Shown here piece after piece: positions 46,944-57,810 of a stretch of 64,000 nt of DNA. Within the stretch, counting starts at the first letter, position 1. Each line of letters opens with the position of its first letter. This stretch comes from Muscardinus avellanarius (taxonomy: Eukaryota; Chordata; Mammalia; Rodentia; Gliridae): NCBI GenBank assembly GCA_963383645.1, contig OY726574.1:61508894-61572893 (forward strand). The letters are read 5' to 3'. Position numbers and translations under genes: made by a program. The notes under the pieces were generated by a model. It ran no database searches. It worked only from the letters and a program-made list of their open reading frames with translations, and was not told the DNA's origin.

Positions 46944-47139
46944 GTAACCTCTTGTAGAGAATTTTTGAGTATCTACTAAAATTTAAACATTGGGGATCAA
47001 ACCTACTTCTGGAGGTTTGTTGGTAATACTCCCAAAGGGCATGAGCACACATCTAAGCATTTGCCTTATACCTCACTAACCTTATGCACTTCCCATGTGC
47101 TTACTGAATAAATTCACGAGAGTAACGAGTCCGTAGGGC

Positions 47140-47358
47140 TTTTTTTTTTTTTTTTCAGGTCTGGGGATGGAACCCAGGGGCATTCGACCTCCAAGAAACA
47201 CCCCCTGCCCTGTTTTTTAAGTCTTTATTTTGAAACATGGTCTCACTAAGGTGCAGAGGGCTTCAGTAAGTAGCTGAGGCTGTCTGCAAAACGCGATTCT
47301 CCAGTCTCAGCTTCCAGAATGCTGGGATTACAAGCTTGAGCCACCACGCCTGGCTAGG
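47140..47358 (-). repeat. B1-dID SINE, antisense
   Basis: ggggatggaacccaggggca, ccccctgccctg and gagccaccacgcctggc. Same type as the inner SINE at 42730-42944. The flanks gtagggctttttt and gctagggctttttt suggest a target-site duplication. Confidence 0.9.
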
Positions 47359-47413
47359 CTAGGGCTTTTTTTTTTTTTGTCAAGGTTTTAGATGTGTAAG
47401 ATACTGTAAGGAA

Positions 47414-47726
47414 GCTGGGCATGGTGCCACAAACTTAGAATCCTATTACTTGGGAGCCTGAGACAGAAGGATCACAAATCCAAGGCCAGCCGTAGCAACT
47501 TGGCAAGGCCTTCAGCAACTTAGTGAGACCCCATTTCAAAATAAAAAGTAAAGCTGGGTGGGCATGGTGGCGCAGGCTTGTAATCCCAGCACCTGAGAGG
47601 TGGAGACAGGAGGATCGCGCTGGTTTGAACCCAGTTTCACTGGCTTAAGAGACCCTGTTTCCAAAAATAGGTCTGGGAGTGTAGCCTGGAGGTAGAAGGG
47701 TTTGCAGGAATCCCAGTACCACCAAA

Positions 47727-47765
<39 letters not shown>

Positions 47766-47840
47766 AAAGTAAAAAGGGCTGGGGATGTAGCTCAGTAGAA
47801 TGACCCTAGATCCAATACTCAGTAACAAAGAAAGAAAAAA
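47414..47840 (+). repeat. Sense B1-dID SINE interrupted by a sense short-body SINE
   Basis: The outer copy is 47414-47555 plus 47763-47840 (gggctggggatgtagctcag). The inner short-body copy, 47556-47762, has ggtctgggagtgtagcctgg, agaagggtttgcaggaatcc and a long (AAAT)n tail. aaaaagtaaa on both sides is the duplicated target. Confidence 0.85.
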
Positions 47841-47887
47841 AAGATAATGGAAGGAGACGAAAATAGAAAAGGCCCTGCCCTTTTTTA

Positions 47888-48094
47888 TTTATTTATTTTT
47901 TTTATTTTTTGGTGGTACTGGGGTTCCTGGAAGCCCTTCAACTTCCGGGCTACACTCCCAGACCTATTTTATATTTTTTATTTGGAAACAGGGTCTCCTA
48001 AGCCAGCGCATGCGGCTGGCTTTGAACCTGCACGATCCTCCTGTCTCTGCCTCCCAAGCGCGGGGATTACAAGCGTGCGCCACCACGCCCAGCC
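47888..48094 (-). repeat. Young short-body B1-dID SINE, antisense, with intact TSD
   Basis: Carries ggttcctggaagcccttcaa. The direct repeat ccctgccctttttta at 47873-47887 and 48095-48109 is perfect. Confidence 0.93.
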
Positions 48095-48373
48095 CCCTGC
48101 CCTTTTTTAACTAGAAGAAACATTTGCCCCAGCAGCTGAGAGTAGAGCAGAATAAGTACCAGACACTCGGTTTGACATTTGAAATGTGAATAGCGTACAG
48201 TTTGGGGGGAGCAAAGTGGAAAGGACCTTTCAGCTGTTGAGGACATTGATGTGTCGGGGGCTGAAAGCTAGATCCCAAGCTTGGACACCGGAGTTCAACT
48301 AGTCACCACGGGCTGAGGGAGGTGATAATTCAGAAGGAACGAGAGTGTAGGGACCATGTTGAGGACCTTTGTT

Positions 48374-48580
48374 TGCTGGGGGTGGTGGTGCTTGACTGTA
48401 ATCCCGGTACTTGGGAGGCTGAGGCAGGAGAACTGCAGGCTTGAGAGCAGCCTAGCAGCTTAGACTCTCAGCAACTTAGCAAGACCTTGTTTCAAAATAA
48501 ATAAATAAATAATTTTAAAAATAGGCCCGGGGGTGTAACTCAGAGATAGAGTGTCCCTGGGTCCAAGTCCCAGAAACACA
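48374..48580 (+). repeat. B1-dID SINE, sense, with CA-rich tail
   Basis: gggggtggtggtgcttgact, linker (AAAT)n, ID half gggggtgtaactcagagata; followed by a (CA)-rich run to about 48630. Confidence 0.88.
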
Positions 48581-48630
48581 CACATACAAACTCGCGTGTG
48601 CGCGTGCACACATACACAAGCACACACAAA

Positions 48631-49488
48631 CACTTTCAGTGTTCAATGCCTCTCGTGACCTAATTCCAGTTTTTATTTATTCCTCCCTCTTTTGTTTTTA
48701 TTCTCCTGTAATTTAATGCGGTGTGCATATGGAGTTTTCTATTAGAACCTGGAGTTTCACCGCACCCTACGGTTGCTGATAAACCTCTCTCCTCCTAGGC
48801 CACCCCTCCCCACCCCTCTCTCCCAGGAGTATTTCTTCTGATCTCTGTCTTTTGTTCCAACACTGTATATTCCTTCCAAGTATACTAGGTCCTTTACTTT
48901 TTCTGAAATAAATGTAATTATTCATTCTATTGTGTTCAGAGTAAACTGCTCAGACCTCAATTAAAGGCCTATATAAAATGTTGGCTTCAGTCACTATCAA
49001 CGCACATTCCCTGGAAGATTCTGACTGCTTAAATGTTACTGCATTTCGGCTTTCTATGAGACTCTGGGGCTAGAATTTGGGATGGTAAGGAGAAACGAGG
49101 AAGATAATTTTGGAAGGTTTTAAGCACTTAACCTGCAAATCAGAAATCATCCCAAACAAGCAAGCATTCATTTCAGCCACCTTGCCCATCAGGGATGTTT
49201 TTGTGCCATTTTGCTTTTTACTTGGGGCATTCCATAACATTGGGCCTAACATAGGATCTGCGGTGTTATTTACAAAGAATTCCTTAGACTTTTCTCTACC
49301 CTCAGCTCGCAGTATGGTAGGTATAAAATAACTTCTCCAAACTTTCCTTCTGTGAGGGGCGGACAGCTTTTCCACTGCCTAATACTTCAGAGGCTCTTAA
49401 CAAGCACTTGCTGAGTGAACAAATGAAAGAGAGCATATGACGAGGATGCATCGCACGTGGAGGTGTACTCTGGCTTGTTTGTGTTTTG
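48631..49488. other. Intron, mostly unassigned
   Basis: No exon. A weak L2-like 3' end (caagcacttgctgagtgaac) is at about 49395-49425. Confidence 0.45.
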
Positions 49489-49631
49489 TTCATGGTCCTG
49501 AGGATGGAATCCAGGGGCATTCTACCTCTGAGCTACACTCCAGTCCTTTTCATTTTTTATTTTAAAACAGAGCCTTGCTTAGTTGATGAAGCTGGACTCG
49601 AACCTGCAGTCCTCCTGTCTCAGCCTTCCAT
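49489..49631 (-). repeat. B1-dID SINE, truncated, antisense
   Basis: ggatggaatccaggggcatt, ctacactccagtcc and gcagtcctcctgtctcagcc; it breaks off at the pyrimidine tract. Confidence 0.85.
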
Positions 49632-49641
49632 ATTCTTTTTA

Positions 49642-49643
<2 letters not shown>

Positions 49644-49704
<61 letters not shown>

Positions 49705-49925
49705 CTTCTCTCATCTTTCTCCTTTCCCCAACCCCATTTTTCCCTCTCTCCCTTTCCCCTTCCCCCTCCCTTTCCTCCCCCCTTCTCCTCTCCTCCTCTC
49801 CTCTCCTCCTCTCTTCTCCCCTCCCCTCCCCTCCCCTCCCCTCTCCTCTCACCTCCTATCTTCTCCTCTCCTCTCCCCTCTCCTGCCTCCTCTCATTTCT
49901 CCATCTTCCTCTTTTTCTGGTCCTC
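49644..49925. repeat. Long pyrimidine tract: (TC)n then (CTCCC/CTCCT)n
   Basis: About 280 bp with very few purines on the + strand. It starts as (TC)n and becomes ccctc/ctcct repeats. The open frames rich in Ser-Leu-Pro or Arg-Glu are artefacts. Confidence 0.95.
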
Positions 49926-50330
49926 TCTCCACTGCTCAGTCTCCATCTTATATTAAACACCCAAACTCATTAGGGTGTGGTTCTGGGTCCCTCTCTAAAC
50001 TCTATTTCACTGTGACCCCTCCCATTCCTAAACCATCCCACTAACATCTCCATGCCAGTCACCCCTGAATCTCCATTTCTGCCCTGGATCCCTCGAAGCA
50101 TAGCTCTGTGCCAGGCACAATACTCGCTTGAGTGTCATGGGCATCTCAAACTCAACATGCCCACATTTACCTGTGAATTTCTCTTCATTCATTCCATCCC
50201 ATTTCAGTAAACTGGACCACCTTTTGCTCAGGCCCAAGCCGTGGTATTCATTCCTGAGGCTTTCATCTCCCCTGTACATCCAGCCCATCCTGAATTCTTT
50301 TTTGTCTCCAAGATATGCCAAATCTCATTT

Positions 50331-50399
50331 TTCTTTTCTTTTCTCTTCTCTTCTCTTCTCTTCTTTTCTTTCTTTCTTTCTTTCTTTTCTTTTTTCTTT
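50331..50399. repeat. (TTCTC/TTTC)n tract at a SINE tail
   Basis: Pyrimidine run directly before an antisense SINE. Confidence 0.9.
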
Positions 50400-50560
50400 T
50401 TTTTGGTGGTACTGGGGATGGAACCCAGGGGCCTTCTTCTTCGGGCTACACTCCCAGAACTATCTCTTAAGCCAGCTGAAGCTGGCTTCGAACCTGTGCA
50501 ATTCTCCTGTCTCAGCCTCCCAAGCACAGGGATTTCAAGCGTGGGCCACCATGCCCAGCT
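50400..50560 (-). repeat. B1-dID SINE with internal deletion, antisense
   Basis: ggggatggaacccaggggcc, then directly tatctcttaagccagctgaa and gggccaccatgcccagc; the body between the ID half and B1 head is shortened. Confidence 0.87.
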
Positions 50561-50899
50561 CAATTCCCATATTCCTTTTGTCTCTACCCACCTTAGTCAA
50601 ACATGACCCTCTAGTCTCTGGATCTGACGCTTCTTCTCCTCATCTCCCTACTGTCTTTATCACCTCTTCCAAATCTTATCAACAGGCAGAGAAATCTTTT
50701 ATTAGAGAAACCAGATAATTTTCTTTTTCATTCTCAGAAATACTACAAGTCTCCCTGGTGTACCTATCTAAGCTAGAGTTTTTTCAGTACAATATGATTG
50801 TACCTTGTAGTGAGAATTAACGTACACACCCATAAGTGCACAGGAGCCTTGCTGTGGCCCCTCCTGGCCCGGTCACACTGACCTCCCCGCCCTCCGGGG

Positions 50900-51220
50900 C
50901 CTGCCCAACGCCCAAGGTGGCTAGCGATGCTTCATGCTTGGACTTCAGGACATTGGTCTCTCTCCTTCCCCAAGTCCCGCTTATCCCCTTCCCCCTTTCA
51001 CTCTCCAGTTTCTTTCCTTCATTACTGGTCTCGCTCCTTGTTTATCTAAAGACCCTTTGGTTTTCTTTTTTCTCTCTAGCTTCTGATAGGAGAGAAAATA
51101 CAAGACTCTCTGAGTCTGGCTGGTCTGACTTCTCATATATCCTCTAGTTCCATCCATTTGCATACAAAGGTCATAATTTTGTTCTTCTTTATGACTGAGT
51201 AAAACTCCATTGTGTAGATA
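50900..51220 (-). mobile_element. LINE-1 3' end fragment, antisense
   Basis: C/T-rich 3' UTR, then ggctggtctgacttctcata, tccatttgcatacaaaggtc and gactgagtaaaactccattg, the same layout as the L1 ends at 3.3, 8.2 and 23.2 kb. Confidence 0.65.
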
Positions 51221-51667
51221 GACCGCATTCTCTCGGGGCACAGAGCCAGGCACGGGCTCGCCCTGCCCACTCCTCCAGCCCCCGCAGGCCACGCAGGCCT
51301 CTGTCTGTTCCGCTAGCTGGATCTACTTCACTCCGCCACACACAATCAGTCTGTCCTGTCCTTGCCCTGGCTCCTGGCCTGCCTGGTCCTTCACAGACCT
51401 CAGACCTCCTCATCTTCTCCCCCAACCATGATTTCTATCTTAGTACTGTTTCTTCCATGCCTAGTATCTTAGAACTATTGAGTCTATGGAGACCCTGACA
51501 CCTTGCTAAGATCTGAGCTTCCTACCTGAACACAAAGCTTGCAGGGTGCCTGAATCCAGTCAGTGTGTGAATGGAACCCATGAGTCCATAATGGATCACA
51601 GCGGTGCGGGACTGTGTTCCATGCAGTTAAAGTCTATGAGCAAAAGCGGTGTTGAAAAATCCCTATA
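51221..51667. other. Intron, unassigned
   Basis: GC-richer first half, no exon, no named repeat. Confidence 0.45.
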
Positions 51668-51866
51668 GAAGCAGGACACAGTGGCACATGCCTGGGATTC
51701 TAGCACTTGGGAGGCTGAGAGGCAAGGATCACAGGTTCGAGACCAGCCTCGGCAACTTTGTGAGGCCCTCAGCTGCTTAGTGAGACTTTGTTTCAAAATA
51801 AAAAGGGAAATAGGGCTGGGGGTGTAGCTCATAGGCAGAATGCCCCAAGGTCAAGTCAGTCCCCAT

Positions 51867-51914
<48 letters not shown>
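51668..51914 (+). repeat. B1-dID SINE, sense, with (CA)n tail
   Basis: ggacacagtggcacatgcct, ID half gggctgggggtgtagctcat; the A-tail position is occupied by about 22 ca units (51870-51914). Confidence 0.9.
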
Positions 51915-51915
<1 letters not shown>

Positions 51916-52189
51916 ATAAGTATTTGTGCGGCTGTAACTCCTCGCCCCTTGACAGATCAGAGGGTGATATAATGCAGTAGTTTCGGATATTCAGAACGCA
52001 GTGTGGGGAAGCATATCAAAGCAGGCCCCGAACCCCAAACCAAAGAGTTTGCAATTGTTCCCATAGGAATTTGAGCCCCATCGAAGTCTGTAGTCAAGGT
52101 CACAAAGTGCAGGACACTAACATAGCCTGGAAGGGCAGAACTGGTCTGGATTCCGTGCATAATAACTGTTGGGTGGCCTCTCCCTGCCC

Positions 52190-52310
52190 CAACACTTGCT
52201 AAGCTCCTTGAGGCCAGGTCTGATAGCAGAATCACCACATACCTACGGTCCCAGCCTGGCACGATAGGACACTCAAACAGTCTGGTTTCAATGTGTGAAT
52301 GAATATCGCA
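52190..52310 (+). mobile_element. L2-like LINE 3' fragment, sense
   Basis: ctaagctccttgaggccagg, cccagcctggcacgatagga and gtgtgaatgaat follow the L2 3' end order; ancient and eroded. Confidence 0.45.
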
Positions 52311-52989
52311 CAGTCTTTGGGGAGCGTTTATGCTGCTGCAGGTCAGGTCGGCCTCCTGTGAGCCACTCCTTTCTCTGGGGTTCCAGAATGGTGGCCACTG
52401 GAGCGCGCAGGCACGCACAGCCCGGGGTGGTAGAGCTGGTCTCGTTGCCTCTTGACATCCTTAACCTTCTGAGGGAAATCTCTTAGAGGGTTAAACACAG
52501 ATCTTCTGCCTGACTCTGAAAGCATCTTGCTCTGCAGTGAGTAATACATACAGCCAACATTTGCTTGCCAAGCTCAGTTGACTCAATCTAAATATTCTTT
52601 CTGAGAGGTCTTCTTAATTATAATGACATGGTATAAACGTAAGAAGAAAGAATGTCAATTATCACTCCGTATAATAACAGTGTTAGTGTTCATGCACATA
52701 AATTACAAGCAAGTTTACCTGAGCACATAGGAAAGTGCTCCGTTTTGCAATTTAAAACTTTTGAATATGCCGCATTTGGGAATTATGTCATTAGAACCAG
52801 TAGAAGTTAGTAATCACCACTAAAGTACTTGTTCTTGAATAGTTGATGAACTACTTGTAGTGAAATTCTTTTTTAAAAAAATCATCTGAAAGGACAAAAT
52901 TTAAAGGCACCTATGTTATATTTATTTCCAAACATTGTGGGCTCATCCAGCACGAGAATGTCTATTATGTAGCAAAAATGAAAATTTCT
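52311..52989. other. Intron, no recognised feature
   Basis: Unique sequence; no exon. Confidence 0.5.
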
Positions 52990-53200
52990 ATCACTCACCC
53001 ATATGGCAGCAAGAAGTCACTTGTAACAGATCAGATTTAAATTTTAGTTAATTAAATGAAGTTTTCAGTTTCTCAGTCTCAATAGCCACATTTCAAGTGC
53101 CCAGTAGCCACATGGGACGGGTGGCCACCCTATTGAACAGCACGAAATAGAACATATTTATCATGGCAGAAAATTCTCTTGTGCAATATTGCTCCAAAAA
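52990..53200. mobile_element. hAT-Charlie-like DNA transposon fossil
   Basis: tagccacatttcaagtgccc, agtagccacatgggacgg, ctattgaacagcacgaaata and atcatggcagaaaattctc match the remembered layout of MER3/MER33-type hAT fossils. Non-coding and ancient. Confidence 0.55.
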
Positions 53201-53449
53201 GTATGAATAAATGAATGAGACCGTAATGGACACTTCCTTTGCAGCATCAGCAACCAGCCGCATGCATTAGGGTTTCTTTGGGGAGAGGATATCTGTGTTC
53301 ACATTGATTAAAACACTAGCATTTGTCCTTGTTCCTGATAGGCAATTATCTTACTCAGTGCTCAATAAAATCATGGCCTCTAGATGAGAGATGAGGCCTT
53401 GTGATTGCCACTGCCTGACAGTCAGGGTTCTCATTGCCCTCACTAAATC

Positions 53450-53750
53450 CCTGACGACGACAGCTTAGCGGAAGGCACTTTTATTTGCTCACAGTTCTGG
53501 AGATTTCAGGTATTCAGTCCATGTTCGGCCAGGTAAAGTCTGAAGAGCTCACGACATACATGGTGCAAGGGGCAGGCACAGACCACAAGGGCTCCACTCT
53601 CAAAATCGCAGAGGTTAGAAACCAGAGAGAACTAACAGTAAGAGGGCTCATGAACACATACACTGTTCCCCCATGCGCCCTGCCCTGCCTCCAGCGGGGC
53701 TGCCTTGCCCCCCTGAGGTGTGGGGAGACATTCTAAACCTAACCATAGCA
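53450..53750 (-). mobile_element. LTR-like repeat, antisense, possibly MaLR
   Basis: acttttatttgctcacagtt near the left end and gacattctaaacctaaccat at the right end resemble the two ends of an antisense MaLR LTR; the middle is too diverged for me to place. Confidence 0.45.
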
Positions 53751-53837
53751 GTGCCTTATCTTTTCAAGGTAGTTATGTATTTTGTTATTTTGCTTAAACC
53801 GGTTCTTACATAGGTTTTTTATTGTTGTTTTTGTTGC

Positions 53838-54031
53838 TATTGGGGATTGAGCCCATGGGCATTCTACCTCTGAGCTACACTCCCAGCCCTATTTTTATTC
53901 TTTATTTTTGAAACAACGTCTCAATAAGTTGCAGAGGGCCCCACTAACTAGCTGGGGTTGGCCATGAACCTGCAATCCTCCTGTCTCAACCTCCCAAGTG
54001 CTGAGATTGCCAGCATGCGCCACCATGCTCT
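53838..54031 (-). repeat. B1-dID SINE, antisense
   Basis: ggggattgagcccatgggca, ttgcagagggccccactaac and atgcgccaccatgctctg. Confidence 0.9.
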
Positions 54032-54344
54032 GATTCTTATATAGCTATTGAAAAATGACATATCGAATGCAAACAGCTTCAGGGTATCAGCTTTGACCAG
54101 AATCCATCCTTTACATTCTAACCTCCTGGCTGTAAGTCCCTGTGTCTGTAAGATACTAACTCATACGGCTTTTGGCTGAGTCCCTGCACCACTTCACTGT
54201 AGTCAGGATTTGAAGACTCTGAATCAAGAGAAGAGCTTATCATAAAGGGTCTGACAGTGCGCACATCAGAAGGGCTTATTGGTTGAAGTTGCAATCTGGA
54301 TCCATCTGCCCCAGGTATTTTACCACACTCTTATTCTCTTGCAG

Positions 54345-54546
54345 ATCACCTACAAAGCAGTCAGTTCCTTTGATCCAGAAATAGATTTATCCAACCAAAG
54401 CGGACGAGTTTCAAAACTGGGAAATGAAACCCACTTTCTGTTTTTTGGACTGTGCCCGGGGACCACGTACTCCTTCACCATCCGAGCGAGCACAGCTAAG
54501 GGCTTTGGGCCTCCAGCGACCAACCAGTTCACGACAAAAATATCAG
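54345..54546 (+). CDS. PTPRM: PTPRM exon encoding the second part of the third FN3 domain
   Basis: A 202-bp exon with acceptor attctcttgcag and donor tcag/gtatta, phase 0 to phase 1. It encodes [17 protein letters not shown] through FTTKIS and completes FN3-3. The tyrosine corner is seen in [12 protein letters not shown], and NQS and NET are N-glycosylation sequons. The two-exon domain, joined to 39781-39890, is about 104 residues, normal for this family. One point is odd: the segment [11 protein letters not shown] has Cys where I remember Tyr in human RPTP-mu (TGC against TAC/TAT), which adds a possibly unpaired cysteine to an extracellular domain. It could be a real substitution or a one-base sequence error. 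The neighbouring exon at 58120 follows after 3,573 bp and finishes the split Ala codon. Confidence 0.95.
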
Positions 54547-55589
54547 GTATTATACATTCCTGAGTTTTGTCCTTCGTCAGAAGTAGCACTTTTATACGTC
54601 ATCATTCATGTTGTCAATATGCATTAACATACTTTATTCATACACACACCTCTGGGTGCCTAAAAGGCAGACTGGTGCAATTCAATGAAACACTATAAAT
54701 ATTTATTTCTGGGGAGCTCCAGGTCCTCCTGTGTTAGGAAGTGGCCGTCATTTCAGCTGTGTGCCTGGAACACTTAGACGTGTGACAGGGGGTCCTGTTA
54801 AGGCATTCCCATCATCCCTGCTGCAGTTCTAAGTCTCCAGAGCATCATGCCGGAAGCACTTCTGTCCCGAGAGCTCAGCAGGAGGGCAGCATCTTGGGGT
54901 CCCACTCTCAGACGGGCAGCCTTTCTTGAACTTTCACCCTTAGCAATTTTCCCCCCTGAAGATCCAGGCAACATCAGCGAGGGCACCCGGCACTTAGGGC
55001 CTCCCAACTTCTGCTTTCAGAAACTCAATTATGCCACCCAACAAAAGACATAATTTGAGAAATATTTCTGGGCATGTTCAACTGTGCAGAAAATGTCTTT
55101 GTACTTTAGACTCGAGGAAATGGAGTTGCCATCTGGTAGGGGATATGAAACCACAATAAACTAAATTCCATGGGCATTTTCCTTTCTCTTTTTTAACTCC
55201 TTTGGGTACGAGTGGGGAACTATTTGAGTTTGGGCTTTGGACTGTTTGGGTGGGAGTAGAAGAGATGGGAGTGGAGGAGGAAAGTAACTTTATTTCAGCC
55301 AGGATTAGGCCAGTAATATTTATCCTGATTTCCATACTTATGACTCCTCAGTGCTAGTTTTGTGAAAGTTTGTTTGTTTTTTGGAATATCTGGGAGTGAA
55401 CAGCCATGCCTAGAGTACCGTAAGCATTTCATGTTTTGATGGACAGAGGTTTTGAATTTTTTTTTAAGCATTTATTAGTTAAGGGATAATTTTCATTGTA
55501 TTAGACTATTTATGATATTTAACACACGTTTGATAGCCAATATCAAGCACTGTTTATAGGAATAATATAACAGTAGAAAAGAAGTCATT
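54547..55589. other. Intron after the second FN3-3 exon, unique
   Basis: About 1 kb without a repeat I can name. Confidence 0.5.
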
Positions 55590-56075
55590 CTTGGCAGGTT
55601 AAAAAAAAGATAAAGAAAATGAGGTGTAGAGAAACAATGGAATTTTAATCAGCCATAAAGAAGAACAAAATTCTGTCATTTTTAGGGAAGTGGACAGAAC
55701 TGCAAAGTATTGTGCTAAGTGAGATCAAGCAGTATCAGGAAGTCAAGCGTCATGTGTTTGCTCTCATATGCAGAAGCTAGAGAGAAAATAGGGGGAAAAA
55801 AGACATTAGATAAATGGGGAGAGAGACCCGTGGAATAGAGAAGGAGGATGGAGTTGGGGGGTAGAGAAGGGGAAAAGGAGAATTAGTAAGTGAAACCACT
55901 TACTTACATAGTGCCAAGTCCGTATTTGAAGGTGTCACTGCCGATCTCATTAACATGTCGGGTGGGGAGGGGCTGGGACTGCGGAGGGAAATGCACCACG
56001 TGCTGTGCACGCATGTTTGTATTCCTTGAATCTCATTATGATTTTAATTACAACTCACCAATAAAATGACACAGA
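55590..56075 (+). mobile_element. LINE-1 3' end fragment, sense
   Basis: acaatggaattttaatcagc, cataaagaagaacaaaattc, gtgctaagtgagatcaagca, a G-rich 3' UTR, and an end near accaataaaatgac. 5'-truncated, frame broken. Confidence 0.75.
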
Positions 56076-57029
56076 AATGGCAACTCGTACTAATGGACTA
56101 GTAAGCAAGACCACAGGATTTGGATTTTAGTTATAAATTTTTCATGCACTTCCTTTCTGGTCCTGATGAAGTGAATTGATCCCTATGTGATAATTTAATT
56201 AAGATGGCATCATCTATTGCATCAATTTATCACGGGGACTAAATAAGAAAATATGTATCAATAATTATACCTGAAAGTAGTTTTAAAATATTTTCCCTAG
56301 TAGAAGCCATTCTCAAATCTTATTATTTTAAAGAAGGCATTTTATTAGGAAAAAAGGTAATTTACTTACCCTAAAGTTATTTAGATAAAGATATAAAGAT
56401 CCCAACCAACATCAGCCTTACCACTGTTTAAAACCAAGTTCATGTGATTCTATCCCAAACAAAGAAACTTGAAATTTTGGTTTGCTTATGCAGGATCATC
56501 AACAATCAATCATCATTTGATTTTTATAATATTAAAAAGTTACAGTTTCTGGGTCTTCTTTTCTGTATATATGGACTCACGAGAGGGAACCACTCACTCT
56601 CCTACATAAAATACAATCCCCTTATTTGAACCAGAGTTAATTTTTAGTGGAATTGGAGTGCGTTTAGAATGCTAAAAAAAATGGGATTGATGAAGCTTAG
56701 AGGTAACTCATATCAGATACAAAGAAGCTCCTTTATATAGATGTAAGATGATTTTTAAAAACAATATTTGCAAGAAGCCATCTCCAGCTTTCCCACCAGA
56801 CATCCCGACTGTGGCTGTGAGAAAGTGTGCTGCTCCACTTCACAGACCCCGATTCAAGTTTCCTGTCCCAGATGAGGTCATAATCACTCAAGAGTGCTGT
56901 TGTGATCTCATCATAGAGAGACTGGGGAAGCTGCAGGAGAAAGCATGCCAGAAAACAGCCTTAGAGATAGCGACCACTTTGGGAAGAGAACTCACATTTC
57001 TAGAACTATACTTGACCTCCCTGTTCCTC
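56076..57029. other. Intron, unique, AT-rich
   Basis: No exon or named repeat; the 151-codon frame at 56748-57203 runs into the pyrimidine tract and is not supported. Confidence 0.5.
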
Positions 57030-57088
57030 TCCACCTTCCCCCTCCTCCCTCCTCCCTCCCCTCTCCCCTCTCCCCTCTCCCCTCTCCC

Positions 57089-57140
<52 letters not shown>
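57030..57140. repeat. (CCCTCT)n and (CT)n pyrimidine tract
   Basis: About 110 bp of pyrimidine starting as cctccc/ccctct and ending as (CT)n. Confidence 0.95.
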
Positions 57141-57143
<3 letters not shown>

Positions 57144-57320
57144 CATATTAACCTTGGAGTCCCCCTGTTTGAGAAAATTCATAAACTGAAGATCCAAAGA
57201 TGATTCACAAGCCCGCAGTCTCACTCTAGTTTAAACAAAACATGACAAAAGCCACAGGCACGTCCGAGCGCCCACAGCTGTGACCAGCACTGACAAGTCT
57301 CTAGGGTTCCACTGTCTCCC

Positions 57321-57425
57321 TTAACCCACTGTGTCCCATCGAAATTTTATAGGACGCCTGTAAAGTGCTCAATTTAAGTTCCTTTAGGTGTCCTATATAT
57401 AGGACAGTGGGATGTAACGAGTTAA
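57321..57425. mobile_element. Candidate piggyBac-like MITE, TTAA-flanked imperfect palindrome
   Basis: TTAA at both ends (57321-57324 and 57422-57425). The left arm cccactgtgtccca pairs imperfectly with the right arm aggacagtgggatg, and the inner arm tataggacgcctgtaaag pairs with ctttaggtgtcctata. 105 bp, non-coding. TTAA target duplication is the piggyBac hallmark, but the two termini are unequal, so this is a candidate only. Confidence 0.4.
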
Positions 57426-57810
57426 CCCCCCCATGAATCTTGGGGACATGAAAAATCTTCACCTAGATAAAAGAACTGTGCGGTTTTATTGCCCCAGTGA
57501 TCGTTTCAGAATTTAAATATACCTTGAGAGTGAACGTTCTGCAGAGAGTAGCATTCACAGAACGGGGTACACATTCTGAGTGTACCATGATGGCTTTTCT
57601 AAAGCATGATACAACTACTTAGCCAGCACCCAAATCAGGGAACTTCAGAACATTACCAGCACCTCACAGAGCCCTCAGGCCCTCTCCCAACTTCTGCTCA
57701 GGACCTGAGGGGTCTCTATGTGATGGTTTCAACAGTGGCCCTTACCATTACCATCCTGTGTAGAGAACATACAAAAGCTTGTCCCTAGTTACTGTGCTGT
57801 AGTTCTTCAT
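57426..57810. other. Intron, no recognised feature
   Basis: Unique spacer before the TA/CA microsatellite. Confidence 0.5.

Noticed and set aside
49486..50044. Ser-Leu-Pro-rich frames of more than 150 codons
   Set aside because: They arise from the pyrimidine tract and a SINE, and similar frames are open in all phases.
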